DNA from: CAVVAL01 sp963740215
GTDB taxonomy: Bacteria > Actinomycetota > Actinomycetes > Mycobacteriales > Cryptosporangiaceae
Assembly: GCA_963740215.1 (NCBI GenBank)
Contig: CAVUDJ010000012.1
Location: forward strand, 868,001 to 932,000
DNA: 64,000 bases
Direction: 5' to 3'
Positions 27,721 to 37,757 of the stretch are shown here, one piece after another. Numbering within the stretch: position 1 is the stretch's first letter; each line of letters begins with the position of its first letter. The position numbers and the translations under genes were made by a program. The notes under the pieces are model-generated. The model was not told the origin of the DNA. It saw nothing but the letters and a program-made list of their open reading frames with translations, and ran no database searches.

Positions 27721-28128
27721 ATGAGTTCGCGAATAAGGGTGGTCGTCGCCAAGCCCGGGCTGGACGGGCACGACCGGGGCGCCAAGGTCGTGGCCCGTGC
27801 GCTCCGTGACGCCGGCATGGAGGTCATCTACACCGGGCTGCACCAGACGCCGGAGCAGATCGTCGAGACCGCCATCCAGGAGGACGCGGACTGCGTCGGG
27901 CTGTCAGTACTGTCCGGCGCCCACATGACGCTGTTCTCCCGCGTGCTCGAACTGTTGAAGCAGCGCGGCGCCGACGACATCGTCGTGTTCGGCGGCGGCA
28001 TCGTCCCCGAGGCGGACATCGCCGAACTGGCGGAGCTCGGCGTCGCAAAGGTCTTCACGCCGGGCGCCACCACCCAGTCCATCGTCGACTGGGTCACCGC
28101 GAACGTGGCGGCACCCGCCACCGGCTGA
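27721..28128 (+). CDS. Cobalamin (B12)-binding domain protein, methylmalonyl-CoA mutase C-terminal type
   Basis: The 135-residue protein is a single B12-binding Rossmann domain. The base-off ligand motif DGHDRGAK (DxHxxG) is near residue 17, followed by a Ser-Leu-Leu-type loop (GLSVLSGAHM) and the GGG turn (VFGGGIVPE). It matches the small separate subunit of acyl-CoA mutases or a stand-alone B12 domain; no mutase catalytic gene is nearby. ATG 27721 has a GAGGAAG sequence nine bases upstream and gives the family N-terminus; a GTG at 27688 would add 11 residues. Confidence 0.92.
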   Translation: MSSRIRVVVAKPGLDGHDRGAKVVARALRDAGMEVIYTGLHQTPEQIVETAIQEDADCVGLSVLSGAHMTLFSRVLELLKQRGADDIVVFGGGIVPEADIAELAELGVAKVFTPGATTQSIVDWVTANVAAPATG

Positions 28129-28253
28129 CCCGCTCTGTGCCGACCGCCGACCGCTGACCGGCTGACCGCCTGATCGCTGTACGCCGGCTGGCCGGCCGAG
28201 GGCGAACGCCGGCGTGGCCGCCTGGCCGCGAAACGCTGGCCGGCCGCCCGAGG

Positions 28254-28336
28254 GCGAAACGGACTTGCGGTGCAAATCGGGGCAGTCGCGCCCGGTGTAG
28301 GCACGGCTTCCCGAAAAGTCCCGTTCGGGGCGGCTG
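28254..28336 (+). repeat. Dispersed element, copy 1 of a family of about 83 bp with GAAnCGGACTT ends
   Basis: This sequence matches the reverse complement of 40515-40599. The right half, from GCGCCCGGT onward through GGCACGGCTTCCCGAAAAGT, is almost identical. The two ends are imperfect inverted repeats (CGAAACGGACTT against the complement of AAGTCCCGTTCGG). It lies in the spacer between the B12-binding gene and the convergent BTAD regulator. No coding capacity is visible. Confidence 0.75.
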
Positions 28337-28427
28337 GGTGGGTGGGCGGCCCGTTCGGGGCGGCTGGGTCGGGTGGGCGGCCTGTTCGTGGCCGGCGCGG
28401 TGGGCGTGCCGTTTGTGTCTGGCTGGG

Positions 28428-31400
28428 TCAGCGTGACGCCGCTGGTAAGGCTCGTGCGCGCTCATGCTGCGGGAAGCCGGCCGGCTCCACGCCCAGCTCG
28501 CGGATCAGCTCCACGTAGCGCTGGTAGCGCCGCCGAGCCTCGCCGTGCCGTCCGGCGGCGAGCAGCGCGCGGACAAGGTCGAGGTGCGCGGGCTCGTCGT
28601 ACTGATCCTGCTCCAGCAACCGGAGCGCGTACCGGATCGCCGCCGCACTGTCACCGCACGAGAGCGCGGCCGTCACGAGCCCGCGTGTGGCGGCCAGATA
28701 GGACTCGCGGGCCTCGTCGCGCATCGGGTGGGCCCAGTCGGCGTACGGGTCGTCCTCGTAGAAGTCGCCGACGTAGAGCGTGGTCGCCCGCTCCAGCTTC
28801 GCGCGGGCGTCGGCCGGATGCCCCGCGCGGAGCAGATCCAGGCCGACGGCGGTGCGGCGGAGCAGCTGCTCGACGTCGATGCGCACCTCGCCCACCTGCA
28901 ACGCCAGCGATCCGCTGCGGCTGGATACGTAGTGGTCGGCGGGGTGGGCACGGTCAGGATCCAGGACGGCGCGCGCGGTGGAGAGCGCCACCGACAGCCG
29001 GTTGCCGAGCTTCTCGGGTTCCTCGCCGGGCCAGAGCAGCCCCATCAGCACCTCACGGGCGACCGGCCGGCCACGCCGTGCCACGAGGATCGCCAGCAGC
29101 TCGCGCGCCTTCTTCGACTGCCACTCCTGCACGGGTACGGGCTGGCCGGACCGCAGTACCTCGAGGTTGCCCAGTACCCGGATCTCGACGGGCGCCGGGG
29201 GCGACACCTCGCACAGCGGTACGCGCTGCCAGCCCCAGGCGACCGCCTCGGCGCGCATCCCGAGCGCCCGGAGCTGGTTGGTCACCTCGGGCCGCGGCAC
29301 GGGCGACGCGAGCAGCACGGCCCGCGCCTCGCGCAGCACGCAGCCGAGCGCGCCCCACCGCTCGGCCGCCTCGCCGAGCAGCGCCTGGCGGCGGTGCGGA
29401 TCCTGCTCGGTCGCGGCCAGCAGCTCGGCCTGCTCGGCCAGCGCGGCGGGTTCTCCCTGCGACCGCGCCAGCCGGCCGATCGTGGCCGCGCACTCGCGGA
29501 CGGCGGCGATGTCGCCCATGGCGAGCGTGGCCCAGCCCAGGGCGAGCAGCGCCGGCATCTCGCCCCAGCCGCACGCCTCGATCAGCGCGTCCCGGGCGAG
29601 TTCGGCGGCGGCCTCCGGTTCATCCTGGACGAGCGCCATGGCCAGCTCGGCGCGGCTCAGCACCAGGGCCTGCCCGTCGCCTGCCTTGGTGGCCAGAACC
29701 ACTGCCTCCTCCAGCAGGGTCCGGGCGCGGGTGGCCTCGCCGCGTAGCCGGTGGACTGCACCGGCGCCGGTGAGCGCGTAACAGACAAGGAGCGATCCGC
29801 TGCCTGCGTAGAGCTGGCGGGCAGTCTCGAAGTCACCGAGCGCCTCGTCGAGCCGGCCCAGCATCATGTACGCCTCGCCCCGGTTGACGAGCAGCAGCGC
29901 CTGCTTGGCGGTGAAGCCGGCGAGGTGGGCCAGCCGCAGCCCGGCGTCGAGCTCCACCAACGCCTCGGCATAGCGGCTCTCGTCGTTGCGTCGCGAGCCG
30001 CGGTTGTTGCGGATCCGGATGACCTGGAGCACGTCGCCGGCCCGCTCAGCCGCCACCAGCGCCGAGCGGTAGTGCGACTCGCGGGCGAGTGGGTCGCCGT
30101 CGGCCTTGGCGAGCAACCCGTACGCGGCGTGCGCGGCGGCGAGGGCGGCGGGCTCGCCGCACCGCTCGGCGGCGGCCATGCCCCGGCTCGCGAGCGTCCG
30201 TGCCCCGTCAAGGTCGCGTCGCATCCAGCGGGCGGTGGCGTGCCAGCTGTCGAGCAGCGCCTCGTCGGCGTCCGCGCCGACGCCGACCTCACCCCGCGCG
30301 TACACGTCGACGGCCGAGTCGAAGTCGCCACGGTGGTGGTGGATCAGCCCCATCCGCCAGGCCAGGCCGGGCGCGAGCCGGTCCGCGTCGCCGGCGCGCG
30401 CGCTGGAAGCAGCGCAGGGCACCGAGCCAGTCGCCGAGGACCTGCCGCGCCTGCCCCTCCACCTGGTCGATCTCGGGGCACCGCAGCTCGGGCGGCAGCA
30501 GCTCGGCGCACTCCACCGCGAGATGCACATGCCCGCGCGCCACAACGCTCGCGCCGTGCCGCCGGAGTTGGGCTGCGAGTTCGGGCAGGGCGTCGGCGCG
30601 CTTGAGGCACTGCAACGCCGCGGACGGGCGGCCCGACTCCAGATGAAAGGTGGCGGCGGTGACGAGCACGGACGAGCGCTCGCGCGCGGGCAGCGGCAGG
30701 TGCGCGGCGGCGTAGTCGGCGGCGAGCCGGGACACCTGCCAGCGACCCGGACGGTGCGCGGGGGTGACCAGCCCGCGCCGGGCGAGCCAGTCGATGATGT
30801 CCGGTGCGTCGGTGATCCCGATCGCGGCGCCCAGCTCCGCCGACACCTCGCCGAGCACGGCGATCCGCCGGACGGACTCCTTCACCAACTCGCAGCCGCC
30901 GCTGAACACCTCCTCGGCAAGGTAGGAGAGGAGCGGGCCGTCGGGCTGGCGGAGCCGTTCCGCCGCCGCCACGCGCTGCTCCGGCGTGAGCGGTCGGAGG
31001 TGCTCCACGGCAAGGTGCAGCGCGGCCGGCCAGCCGGCGGTCACCTCATGGAGGACCCCGCCGAGGGACGAACCGGGAAGTGCGGCCTCGACCACGGCCT
31101 GAGCTTCGTCGGCGGTGAACGCGAGGTGCTGCGTGGTGAGCGTGCCGGCGAGCCCGGCGGAGCGCATGCGGCTCAGCGGGAACGGCGGCTCGGCGCGCGC
31201 GGTGAGCAAGAGGTGCAGCCCGGGTGGCGCCTGCCTGCAGAGCGCCTCCAGGAACGCGGCGACCGGCCCGCCAGGAACCAGCTCGGGTACGCCGTCGACG
31301 ACGAGCACCAACTCTGTGTCGAGCCGCTCGCCGATCTCCGCGCAGAGTGCACCCGCGATGGACGCCGCCCTGTCGGACTCGTCGGCCTCCGGCGCGGCCG

Positions 31401-31710
31401 TGGCGGTCACGTGGTCGCGGGCGGCGGCGGTGACCGCGATCAGGTCTGGCGGCAGCCCCGGCAGGTGCGGCGCGAGCACGTCGACCGCGCGCCGGACCAG
31501 CAGCGGCAGCGCCGGCTCGCCACCCTCCAGCGCCAGCCAGGCGCACCGGCGTCCCCGGATGGCGGTGGCGGCGAGAGTGGTCTTGCCGAAGCCGGGCCCG
31601 GCGACCAGCAGGGTGAGCGGACGCTTCAGAAGATCCTCGACCAGCGCGGCCAGGCGCGGCTGCGGTACCAGGTACGGCGGCGGCGCGGGCGGGCCCGGTG
31701 GCGGGTGCAT
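28428..31710 (-). CDS. Large ATPase-TPR-BTAD transcriptional regulator (one frameshift in this sequence)
   Basis: The protein is about 1,090 residues after correction. A MalT/STAND-type ATPase leads, with Walker A GPGFGKTT near residue 34 and a VVDG Walker B-like stretch near 145. A long TPR region follows from about residue 370. At the C-terminus are an OmpR-like winged helix (VEIRVLGNLEVLRSG, then SKKARELLAILVA) and a bacterial transcriptional activation domain ending at ELGVEPAGF. One extra base near 30395, in a run of alternating C and G, splits the reading frame. The domain order is reversed compared with classical AfsR/SARP proteins. The target is unknown; the divergent M4 peptidase is the obvious candidate. 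Confidence 0.88.
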
Positions 31711-31825
31711 GCCCGTATCCCACTCGCATGGGCTGACGGGTTCAATCGCCAATCAGCGCGTGGACTGTCGTGAATCCGTCATCCAGTCGCCTCAGAAAGG
31801 GCGATACGGCCGCTGGCCAGGGACG

Positions 31826-31841
31826 CTGCCCGATCGGGCAG
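31826..31841. promoter_or_regulatory. Perfect 16-bp palindrome in the divergent promoter region
   Basis: CTGCCCGATCGGGCAG is a perfect palindrome 116 bases upstream of both the regulator (-) and the M4 peptidase (+). Its place midway between divergent genes fits an operator, possibly for the adjacent regulator. No experimental link exists in the sequence. Confidence 0.5.
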
Positions 31842-31956
31842 ACATTGCAGGCGACCGACCTTAAGCCGACGCTAGGGACACCTTCACGCCACTGCCGACG
31901 CTGATGCGCGGCGCCGTCACCTGGCGCTTATGCACCCAACAGAGGAGGGATCCGAC

Positions 31957-33880
31957 ATGCAGAAGTTGTTAGCCGCAGTCGGGACAGGGGTACTGCTCGC
32001 CGGCCTCGGCACCGCCGTGGCCAGCGCGGAGCCGGTGGGCGCCACCGCCGCCGAGACCGCCGTGAACCAGGCCGAGGCCGCGATCGCCGCACACCAGGCG
32101 GACATCGCGGGCGCGGCCGGTGAGGAGTACAAGGTCGAGCGGGTGATCACGGAGGCCCATGGCGCCTCGCACGTGCGGTATTCCCGGACGCACGACGGCA
32201 TCGCCGTGCTCGGCGGTGACTTCATCGTGCACACCGGGGTCAAGGGCGTCTACGCGGGAGCGTCGAACGGCCTCGCCGCGCCGCTCAGCGTGGACACCGC
32301 CGCCGCGCTGTCCGGCGCGGGCGCTGTGACGGCCGCGACGCCCCTGTTCCAGGGCAAGCTCGCCAGCGCGACCGCGAAGCGCCTGGTGATCGACGCGACC
32401 GCCGGCGCGCCCACGCTGGCGTGGGAGGTGGTCGCGGAAGGGATCAAGCCCGATGGCCAGACCCCGAGCAAGCTGCACGTCCTGGTGGACGCGGACGCCG
32501 GCACAGTCCGCGGATCCTGGAACGAGATCCAGCACGCCACCGGCACCGGCCACTCGATGTACTCCGGCACGGTGGCGATCGACACCACGCCGGTGGGGGC
32601 GCAGTTCGAACTGAAGGACCCGGTGCGCGGTAACGGCTTCACCTGCGACATGAACAACGCCGGTGGTGCCTGCGCCAACATGTTCGACGCCGACAACATC
32701 TGGGGGAACCACCTCCCGACGCACCGCCAGACCGCGGCGGTGGACGCTCACTACGGCGCGGCGAAGACGTACGACTACTTCAAGCTGATCCACGGCCGGA
32801 ACGGCATCTTCGGCACCGGCGCCGGCGTGCCGTCGCGCGTGCACTACGGCAACAACTACTCCAACGCGTTCTGGGACGGGACGCGTATGACGTACGGCGA
32901 CGGCGCGGGCAACGTCCGCCCGCTCACCTCGGTCGACGTGGCCGGCCACGAAATGTCGCACGGCATCACCCAGGCTCTGTCCGGGCTGATCTACAGCGGT
33001 GAGTCGGGTGGCCTGAACGAGGCGACCAGCGACATCTTCGGCAACATGGTCGAGTTCTACGCCAACAACGCCAGCGACCCGGGTGACTACCTGGTCGGCG
33101 AGAAGATCAACATCTTCGGTAACGGGAAGCCGCTGCGCTACATGCACGAGCCGTTCCTCGACACCAAGTCGCCGAACTGCTGGACCGTCAACACGAAGAA
33201 CCTCGACCCGCACTACTCCTCCGGCGTCGCGAACCACTTCTACTTCATGCTCGCCGAGGGCAGCGGTCCGACCGCGTACGGCACCAGCCCCACCTGCAAC
33301 AACAGCACCGTGACCGGCATCGGCCGGGCCAAGGCGCAGAAGATCTGGTACCGCGCCCTGGACCTGTACTTCCCCAACAACACCCAGTACGTGGACGCCG
33401 GCAACAACGACGCCCGCTTCTACACGTTGCGCGCCGCCGCCGACCTGTACGGCTCGTGCAGCATCGAGTACCGCACCGTGCAGAAGGCCTGGTCGGCGGT
33501 CAGCGTGACCGGCGTCGACCCGTTCGTCTGCACGCCGCGCTGGTTCGTCGAACGACAACAACTACGCGATCCCGAACCCGGGTACGACCGTCCTGCCCGC
33601 CGTGAACGTCGCCCTGGCCGGCAACGCGCCGGTGGCGACCAAGGTCAACGTCAACATCAAGCACCCGTTCCGTGGCCAGCTCACGGTGCACCTGCAGGCC
33701 CCGGACGGCTCGCTCTACCTGCTCAAGGCGCCCAACGCCGCTGACTCGGGCGACGACGTGACCGCCGTCTTCACGGTCAACGCCTCGACCGAGCCCGCCA
33801 ACGGCACCTGGCGGCTGCGCGTGAACGACAACCTCGCCGGCAACGTCGGCACCCTGTACGGCTGGAGCATCCGCTTCTGA
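31957..33880 (+). CDS. Secreted thermolysin-like M4 metallopeptidase with C-terminal P-domain (one frameshift)
   Basis: The protein is about 640 residues after correction. A signal peptide (MQKLLAAVGTGVLLAGLGTAVASA) precedes a FTP/PepSY propeptide of about 170 residues. The M4 catalytic domain has HEMSH near residue 330 as the HExxH-type zinc site (VAGHEMSHGITQ) and GLNEATSDIFG with the third ligand. After a one-base slip near 33550 the sequence continues as a proprotein-convertase P-domain (IPNPGTTVLPAVNVALAGNA up to LYGWSIRF). GAGGAGGG seven bases upstream fixes ATG 31957. Two Cys-containing insertions suggest disulfides. Confidence 0.9.
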
Positions 33881-33903
33881 CGCTCTGAGCGTGCCCACCA
33901 CAG

Positions 33904-33937
33904 CGGCCCCGACCAGCGACGACGCTGGCCGGGGCCG
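33904..33937 (+). terminator. Terminator-like hairpin after the M4 peptidase gene
   Basis: Arms of 14 bases (33904-33917 and 33924-33937) pair with one G-T mismatch and close over a six-base loop. The hairpin begins 24 bases after the peptidase stop and 190 bases before sucC, so it probably ends the peptidase transcript. Confidence 0.75.
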
Positions 33938-34129
33938 TGCCGTGTCCAGCCGAGGGCAGGGCGGTTAAGCGGCTGTGACGGATTCCACCGAGGGGGGTGT
34001 GCCGCGAAGGCCGTCACAGAGCTAGCCTCGCTCCAGAGCGCTGCGCGCGCGCATGGCTGCTGCGCACCCAATTGTGGCGGCCTCCCTTGCGACGGCAGCC
34101 GACGTTCACAGACGAGGAACGGACACACA

Positions 34130-35306
34130 GTGGACCTGTTCGAGTACCAGGCGAAGGACGTCTTCGCCAAGCACGGTGTACCGGTGCTGCCGGGCGCCGT
34201 CGCCAGCACGCCGGAGGAGGCCCGCGCCCTCGCCGAGGAGCTGGGCGGCCGGGTCGTGGTGAAGGCCCAGGTGAAGACCGGTGGCCGCGGCAAGGCCGGC
34301 GGCGTCAAGCTGGCCGACGGGCCGGACGAGGCCGAGGCGCGCGCCAGCGACATCCTGGGCATGGACATCAAGGGCCACACGGTCCACAAGGTGATGCTGG
34401 CGGTCACCGCCGACATCGCCGAGGAGTACTACTTCTCCTTCCTGCTCGACCGCGCCAACCGCACGTTCCTCGCGATCGCGTCGAAGGAGGGCGGCATGGA
34501 CATCGAGCAGGTCGCGGAGGACACCCCGGACCTGGTCGCGAAGATCCCGGTCAACGCCATCGAGGGCGTCGACGCCGCGAAGGCCCGCGAGATCCTCGTC
34601 GCCGGCAAGTTCCCCGACGAGGTGCTCGACGAGGCCGCCGAGGTCGTCGTCAAGCTGTGGGACGTCTTCGTCAAGGAGGACGCCACGCTCGTCGAGGTGA
34701 ACCCGCTGGTCAAGACGCGCGGACGGCAAGATCATCGCCCTGGACGGCAAGGTGACGCTCGACGAGAACGCCGGCTTCCGCCACCCCGACCACGTCGAGT
34801 TCGAGGACAACGCCGCTGCCGACCCGCTGGAGCAGCGCGCCAAGGAGAAGGACCTCAACTACGTCAAGCTCGACGGCGAGGTCGGCATCATCGGCAACGG
34901 CGCGGGCCTGGTCATGTCCACGCTCGACGTGGTGGCGTACGCCGGCGAGGAGTTCGGCGGGGTCAAGCCGGCCAACTTCCTCGACATCGGCGGCGGCGCC
35001 TCGGCCGAGGTCATGGCCAACGGCCTGGAGATCATCATCTCCGACCCGGCCGTGAAGAGCGTCTTCGTGAACGTGTTCGGCGGCATCACCGCGTGCGACG
35101 CCGTGGCCAACGGCATCGTCCAGGCGCTGGAGATCATGCACCAGGACGGCGAAGAGGTCACCAAGCCGCTCGTGGTCCGCCTCGACGGCAACAACGTCGA
35201 CGAGGGGCGCCGCATCCTCAACGAGGCCAACCACCCGCTGATCGAGCAGGTGGACACCATGGACGGCGCCGCCAAGCGCGCCGCTGAGCTCGCCGCCGCG
35301 AAGTAG
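34130..35306 (+). CDS. sucC: Succinyl-CoA synthetase (ADP-forming) beta subunit (one frameshift)
   Basis: With SucD this enzyme interconverts succinyl-CoA and succinate with ATP formation in the TCA cycle. It has about 391 residues. The ATP-grasp start MDLFEYQAKDVFAKHGVPVLPG and GGRGKAGGVKLA are typical. One extra base near 34731 (after EVNPLVKT) breaks the frame, and the second part (ALDGKVTLDENAGFRHPD, then NGAGLVMSTLDVV and FGGITACDAVANGIV) is clean. The start is GTG 34130; the AGGAA upstream is a weak ribosome site. It is followed by sucD after 14 bases. Confidence 0.93.
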
Positions 35307-35320
35307 AGGGCCGGAACACC

Positions 35321-36214
35321 ATGTCTATCTTCCTGAACGAGAAGAGCCGGGTCATCGTCCAGGGCATGACCGGCTCCGAGGGCAGCAAGCACACCCGCCG
35401 CATGCTCGCCTCCGGCACCCAGGTCGTCGGCGGCGTCACCCCCGGCAAGGGCGGCCAGAGCGTCGACTTCGACGGACGACGACGTCTCCCGGTGTTCAAC
35501 TCCGTCGCCGAGGCGATGGAGGAGACCGGCGCCGACGTCACCGTCGTGTTCGTGCCGCCGAAGTTCGCCAAGGGCGCCGTCATCGAGGCGATCGACGCCG
35601 GCATCGGCCTCGCGGTCGTCATCACCGAGGGCATCCCGGTGCACGACACCACCGCGTTCTGGGCGTACGCGCAGGGCAAGTCCACCCGGATCATCGGTCC
35701 GAACTGCCCCGGCCTCATCAGCCCCGGCGCGTCCAACGCCGGCATCATCCCGGCCGACATCACCAAGGCCGGCCGCATCGGCCTGGTCAGCAAGTCCGGC
35801 ACGCTGACCTACCAGATGATGTACGAGCTGCGTGACCTCGGCTTCTCCACCTGCGTCGGCATCGGCGGCGACCCGGTCATCGGCACCACGCACATCGACG
35901 CGCTCGCCGCGTTCGAGGCCGACCCCGACACCGACGCCATCGTCATGATCGGCGAGATCGGCGGCGACGCCGAGGAGCGCGCGGCCGCGTTCATCAAGGA
36001 CAACGTCACCAAGCCGGTCGTCGGCTACGTCGCCGGCTTCACCGCGCCCGAGGGCAAGACGATGGGCCACGCCGGCGCGATCGTGTCCGGCTCGTCCGGC
36101 ACGGCACAGGCCAAGAAGGAGGCCCTGGAGGCCGTCGGCGTCAAGGTCGGCAAGACCCCCTCCGAGACCGCCCTCCTCATGCGCGAGCATCATCGAGTCG
36201 AGGCGGCCCGCTGA
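35321..36214 (+). CDS. sucD: Succinyl-CoA synthetase alpha subunit (C-terminus probably altered by a frameshift)
   Basis: The 297-residue subunit binds CoA and carries the phosphorylated His. The Rossmann motif VIVQGMTGSEGSKHTRRM is near the N-terminus, the CoA/phosphate stretch GPNCPGLISPG near residue 127, and the catalytic His is in GHAGAIVSGSSGTAQ. Two spots look disturbed. DGRRRLPVFNS near residue 48 replaces the usual DG-x-x-VPVFNS, and the ending REHHRVEAAR replaces the usual REIIES type, which one extra base near 36188 would explain. The stop codon lies inside the repeat element at 36202-36305. Confidence 0.93.
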   Translation: MSIFLNEKSRVIVQGMTGSEGSKHTRRMLASGTQVVGGVTPGKGGQSVDFDGRRRLPVFNSVAEAMEETGADVTVVFVPPKFAKGAVIEAIDAGIGLAVVITEGIPVHDTTAFWAYAQGKSTRIIGPNCPGLISPGASNAGIIPADITKAGRIGLVSKSGTLTYQMMYELRDLGFSTCVGIGGDPVIGTTHIDALAAFEADPDTDAIVMIGEIGGDAEERAAAFIKDNVTKPVVGYVAGFTAPEGKTMGHAGAIVSGSSGTAQAKKEALEAVGVKVGKTPSETALLMREHHRVEAAR

Positions 36215-36305
36215 GGCACCCGCTCGCCGCCGTCTCCGCGGCTTGCGGGCCTGAGCCCGCGGCGCCTTGTGCGACGACGCCGATCGGCGCACCTCAGCGG
36301 GCTCC
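36202..36305 (+). repeat. Dispersed element of about 103 bp, copy A, with 10-bp terminal inverted repeats
   Basis: CCCGCTGAGG at 36207-36216 is the exact reverse complement of CCTCAGCGGG at 36292-36301. The whole stretch aligns with 40409-40511, including shared cores GGCGGCCCGCT, GCCGTCTCCGCGGC and GAGCACCTC-like ends. The element begins inside the last codons of sucD, so it has either been recruited as the gene's end or has inserted there. Confidence 0.7.
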
Positions 36306-36324
36306 AGGTTTAGATCAAGAGCGT

Positions 36325-36363
36325 TTGGTGGGATCAGCGAGTTGGGCTCGCTGATCCCGCCAA
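36325..36363. terminator. Stem-loop downstream of sucD
   Basis: Arms of 17 bases (36325-36341 and 36347-36363) pair with a single mismatch around a five-base loop; the core is GGGATCAGCGAG. It lies 110 bases after the sucD stop and 62 bases before the DUF6350 gene. It could terminate the sucCD transcript, though no T run follows. Confidence 0.65.
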
Positions 36364-36425
36364 CTCGTGTTTGGGCCTCGGTGCGGCGGCGCGCGTCCGT
36401 GGCGGGGCGCTGCCAGAGTGGGAAG

Positions 36426-37706
36426 GTGACCGAGCTGAGTACCCGCACCGTGAGGAAGCCGGTGCCGGTGCTCGTCGCGGCGCTCACGACCTCCGGTTGG
36501 GCCGCGGTGGTCAGCTCTGCGCCGGTGGTCGCCGTCGCGCTCGTGGCCTGGCTGGCGGAGAGCCGCTCGGGCGGTCCCGCCTACGACGCCGTCCGCGTGG
36601 CGTTCAACGGTTGGCTCCTCGCCCACGGCGCGTGGCTCCGCACCGACGCCGGCCCGTTCGGGCTCGCCCCGCTGGCGCTCACGATCCTCGCGTTCCGCCA
36701 GCTCATGCGCGCCGGGACGAACACCGCACGGGCAACCGGCGCGGCCGACGTCGGGTCGGGCGTCGGCGTCGTCATGGTGATCAGCCTGTCGTACGGCATG
36801 ATCGGCGCGATCGTGGCCTACCTCGCCGGTACTCCGGCCGTGAGCGTGTCAATGCCCATCGCCTTTCTCGCGGCGGCCCTCGTCGCGGTTGCCGCCAGCG
36901 CGGTCGGCGTACTCCGCGTCAACGGCATCGGCACGCAGATCGCGGCGCGGCTGCCCGTGCCGGTCACCAGGGCTCTTCCCGTCGGAGCGATCGCCGCGTG
37001 TGCCGTCCTCGGCAGCGGCGCACTGCTCGCGGGCGTCTCCCTGGCATTCGCCGCCGACGACGCGACGAAGTTCTTCACGGCGTTCGCCCCGGGCGTCGTC
37101 GGCGGCACCGCCCTGTGCGCGTTGAGCATCCTCTACACGCCGACCGCCGCCGTCTGGGGCGCCAGCTACGTGATCGGTCCGGGATTCGCGATCGGCTCGG
37201 GCACGTCGGTGAGCGCGATCGACGTGTCGCTCGGTCCGATGCCCGCGTTCCCGCTGCTCGCGGGCCTACCCACCGAACGCGCGTCCGACCTGGTCAGCCT
37301 GTTGCTGGCAGTACCGATCGCGGCCGGGCTGCTGGCCGGGGTGGCGGCGGCGCGGCGGCGGATCCCCGGTGAGCGGTGGGGGTCGACGCTGCTCGCCGCC
37401 GCGCTGGCGGGGCCGGTGGCGGGTGCGTTGCTCGGGCTGGCGGCGTACGCGGCGGGCGGACCACTCGGCGGTGGCCGGCTGGCGACGGTCGGCCCGTCGC
37501 CGTGGCGGGTGGCGCTGGTGGCGGCCGTCGAGATCACGTTGTTCGCGGTGGTCGGGGCGGCGCTCGCGCGGATCCTGAAGCGGCAGCCGGTCGAGACGGC
37601 CGCTGACGAGGACGCCGGCCAGGACGTCGACGCCGACCAGCCGGACGTAACGGAAGAAAAGGGTGAAGGCGAGCCCGAGGCAGCACCTGAGCCGGAACGG
37701 TCTTGA
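36426..37706 (+). CDS. DUF6350 integral membrane protein
   Basis: The 426-residue protein has about ten hydrophobic helices and ends in an acidic tail (about 40 residues rich in Asp, Glu and Pro). It matches the actinobacterial DUF6350 family, which commonly sits between sucD and purN. No function is known, and no catalytic motif is visible. GTG 36426 has a GGGAAG sequence just upstream. Confidence 0.85.
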   Translation: MTELSTRTVRKPVPVLVAALTTSGWAAVVSSAPVVAVALVAWLAESRSGGPAYDAVRVAFNGWLLAHGAWLRTDAGPFGLAPLALTILAFRQLMRAGTNTARATGAADVGSGVGVVMVISLSYGMIGAIVAYLAGTPAVSVSMPIAFLAAALVAVAASAVGVLRVNGIGTQIAARLPVPVTRALPVGAIAACAVLGSGALLAGVSLAFAADDATKFFTAFAPGVVGGTALCALSILYTPTAAVWGASYVIGPGFAIGSGTSVSAIDVSLGPMPAFPLLAGLPTERASDLVSLLLAVPIAAGLLAGVAAARRRIPGERWGSTLLAAALAGPVAGALLGLAAYAAGGPLGGGRLATVGPSPWRVALVAAVEITLFAVVGAALARILKRQPVETAADEDAGQDVDADQPDVTEEKGEGEPEAAPEPERS

Positions 37707-37714
37707 ACACGCAG

Positions 37715-37744
37715 CGGCGCCGCGGTGCGAACACCGCGGCGCCG
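37715..37744. terminator. Bidirectional terminator between convergent genes
   Basis: A perfect 13-bp stem (37715-37727 and 37732-37744, arm CGGCGCCGCGGTG) closes over a CGAA tetraloop. It lies between the convergent DUF6350 gene and the small membrane protein gene and can serve both. Confidence 0.85.
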
Positions 37745-37757
37745 CCGAAACGCGCAC

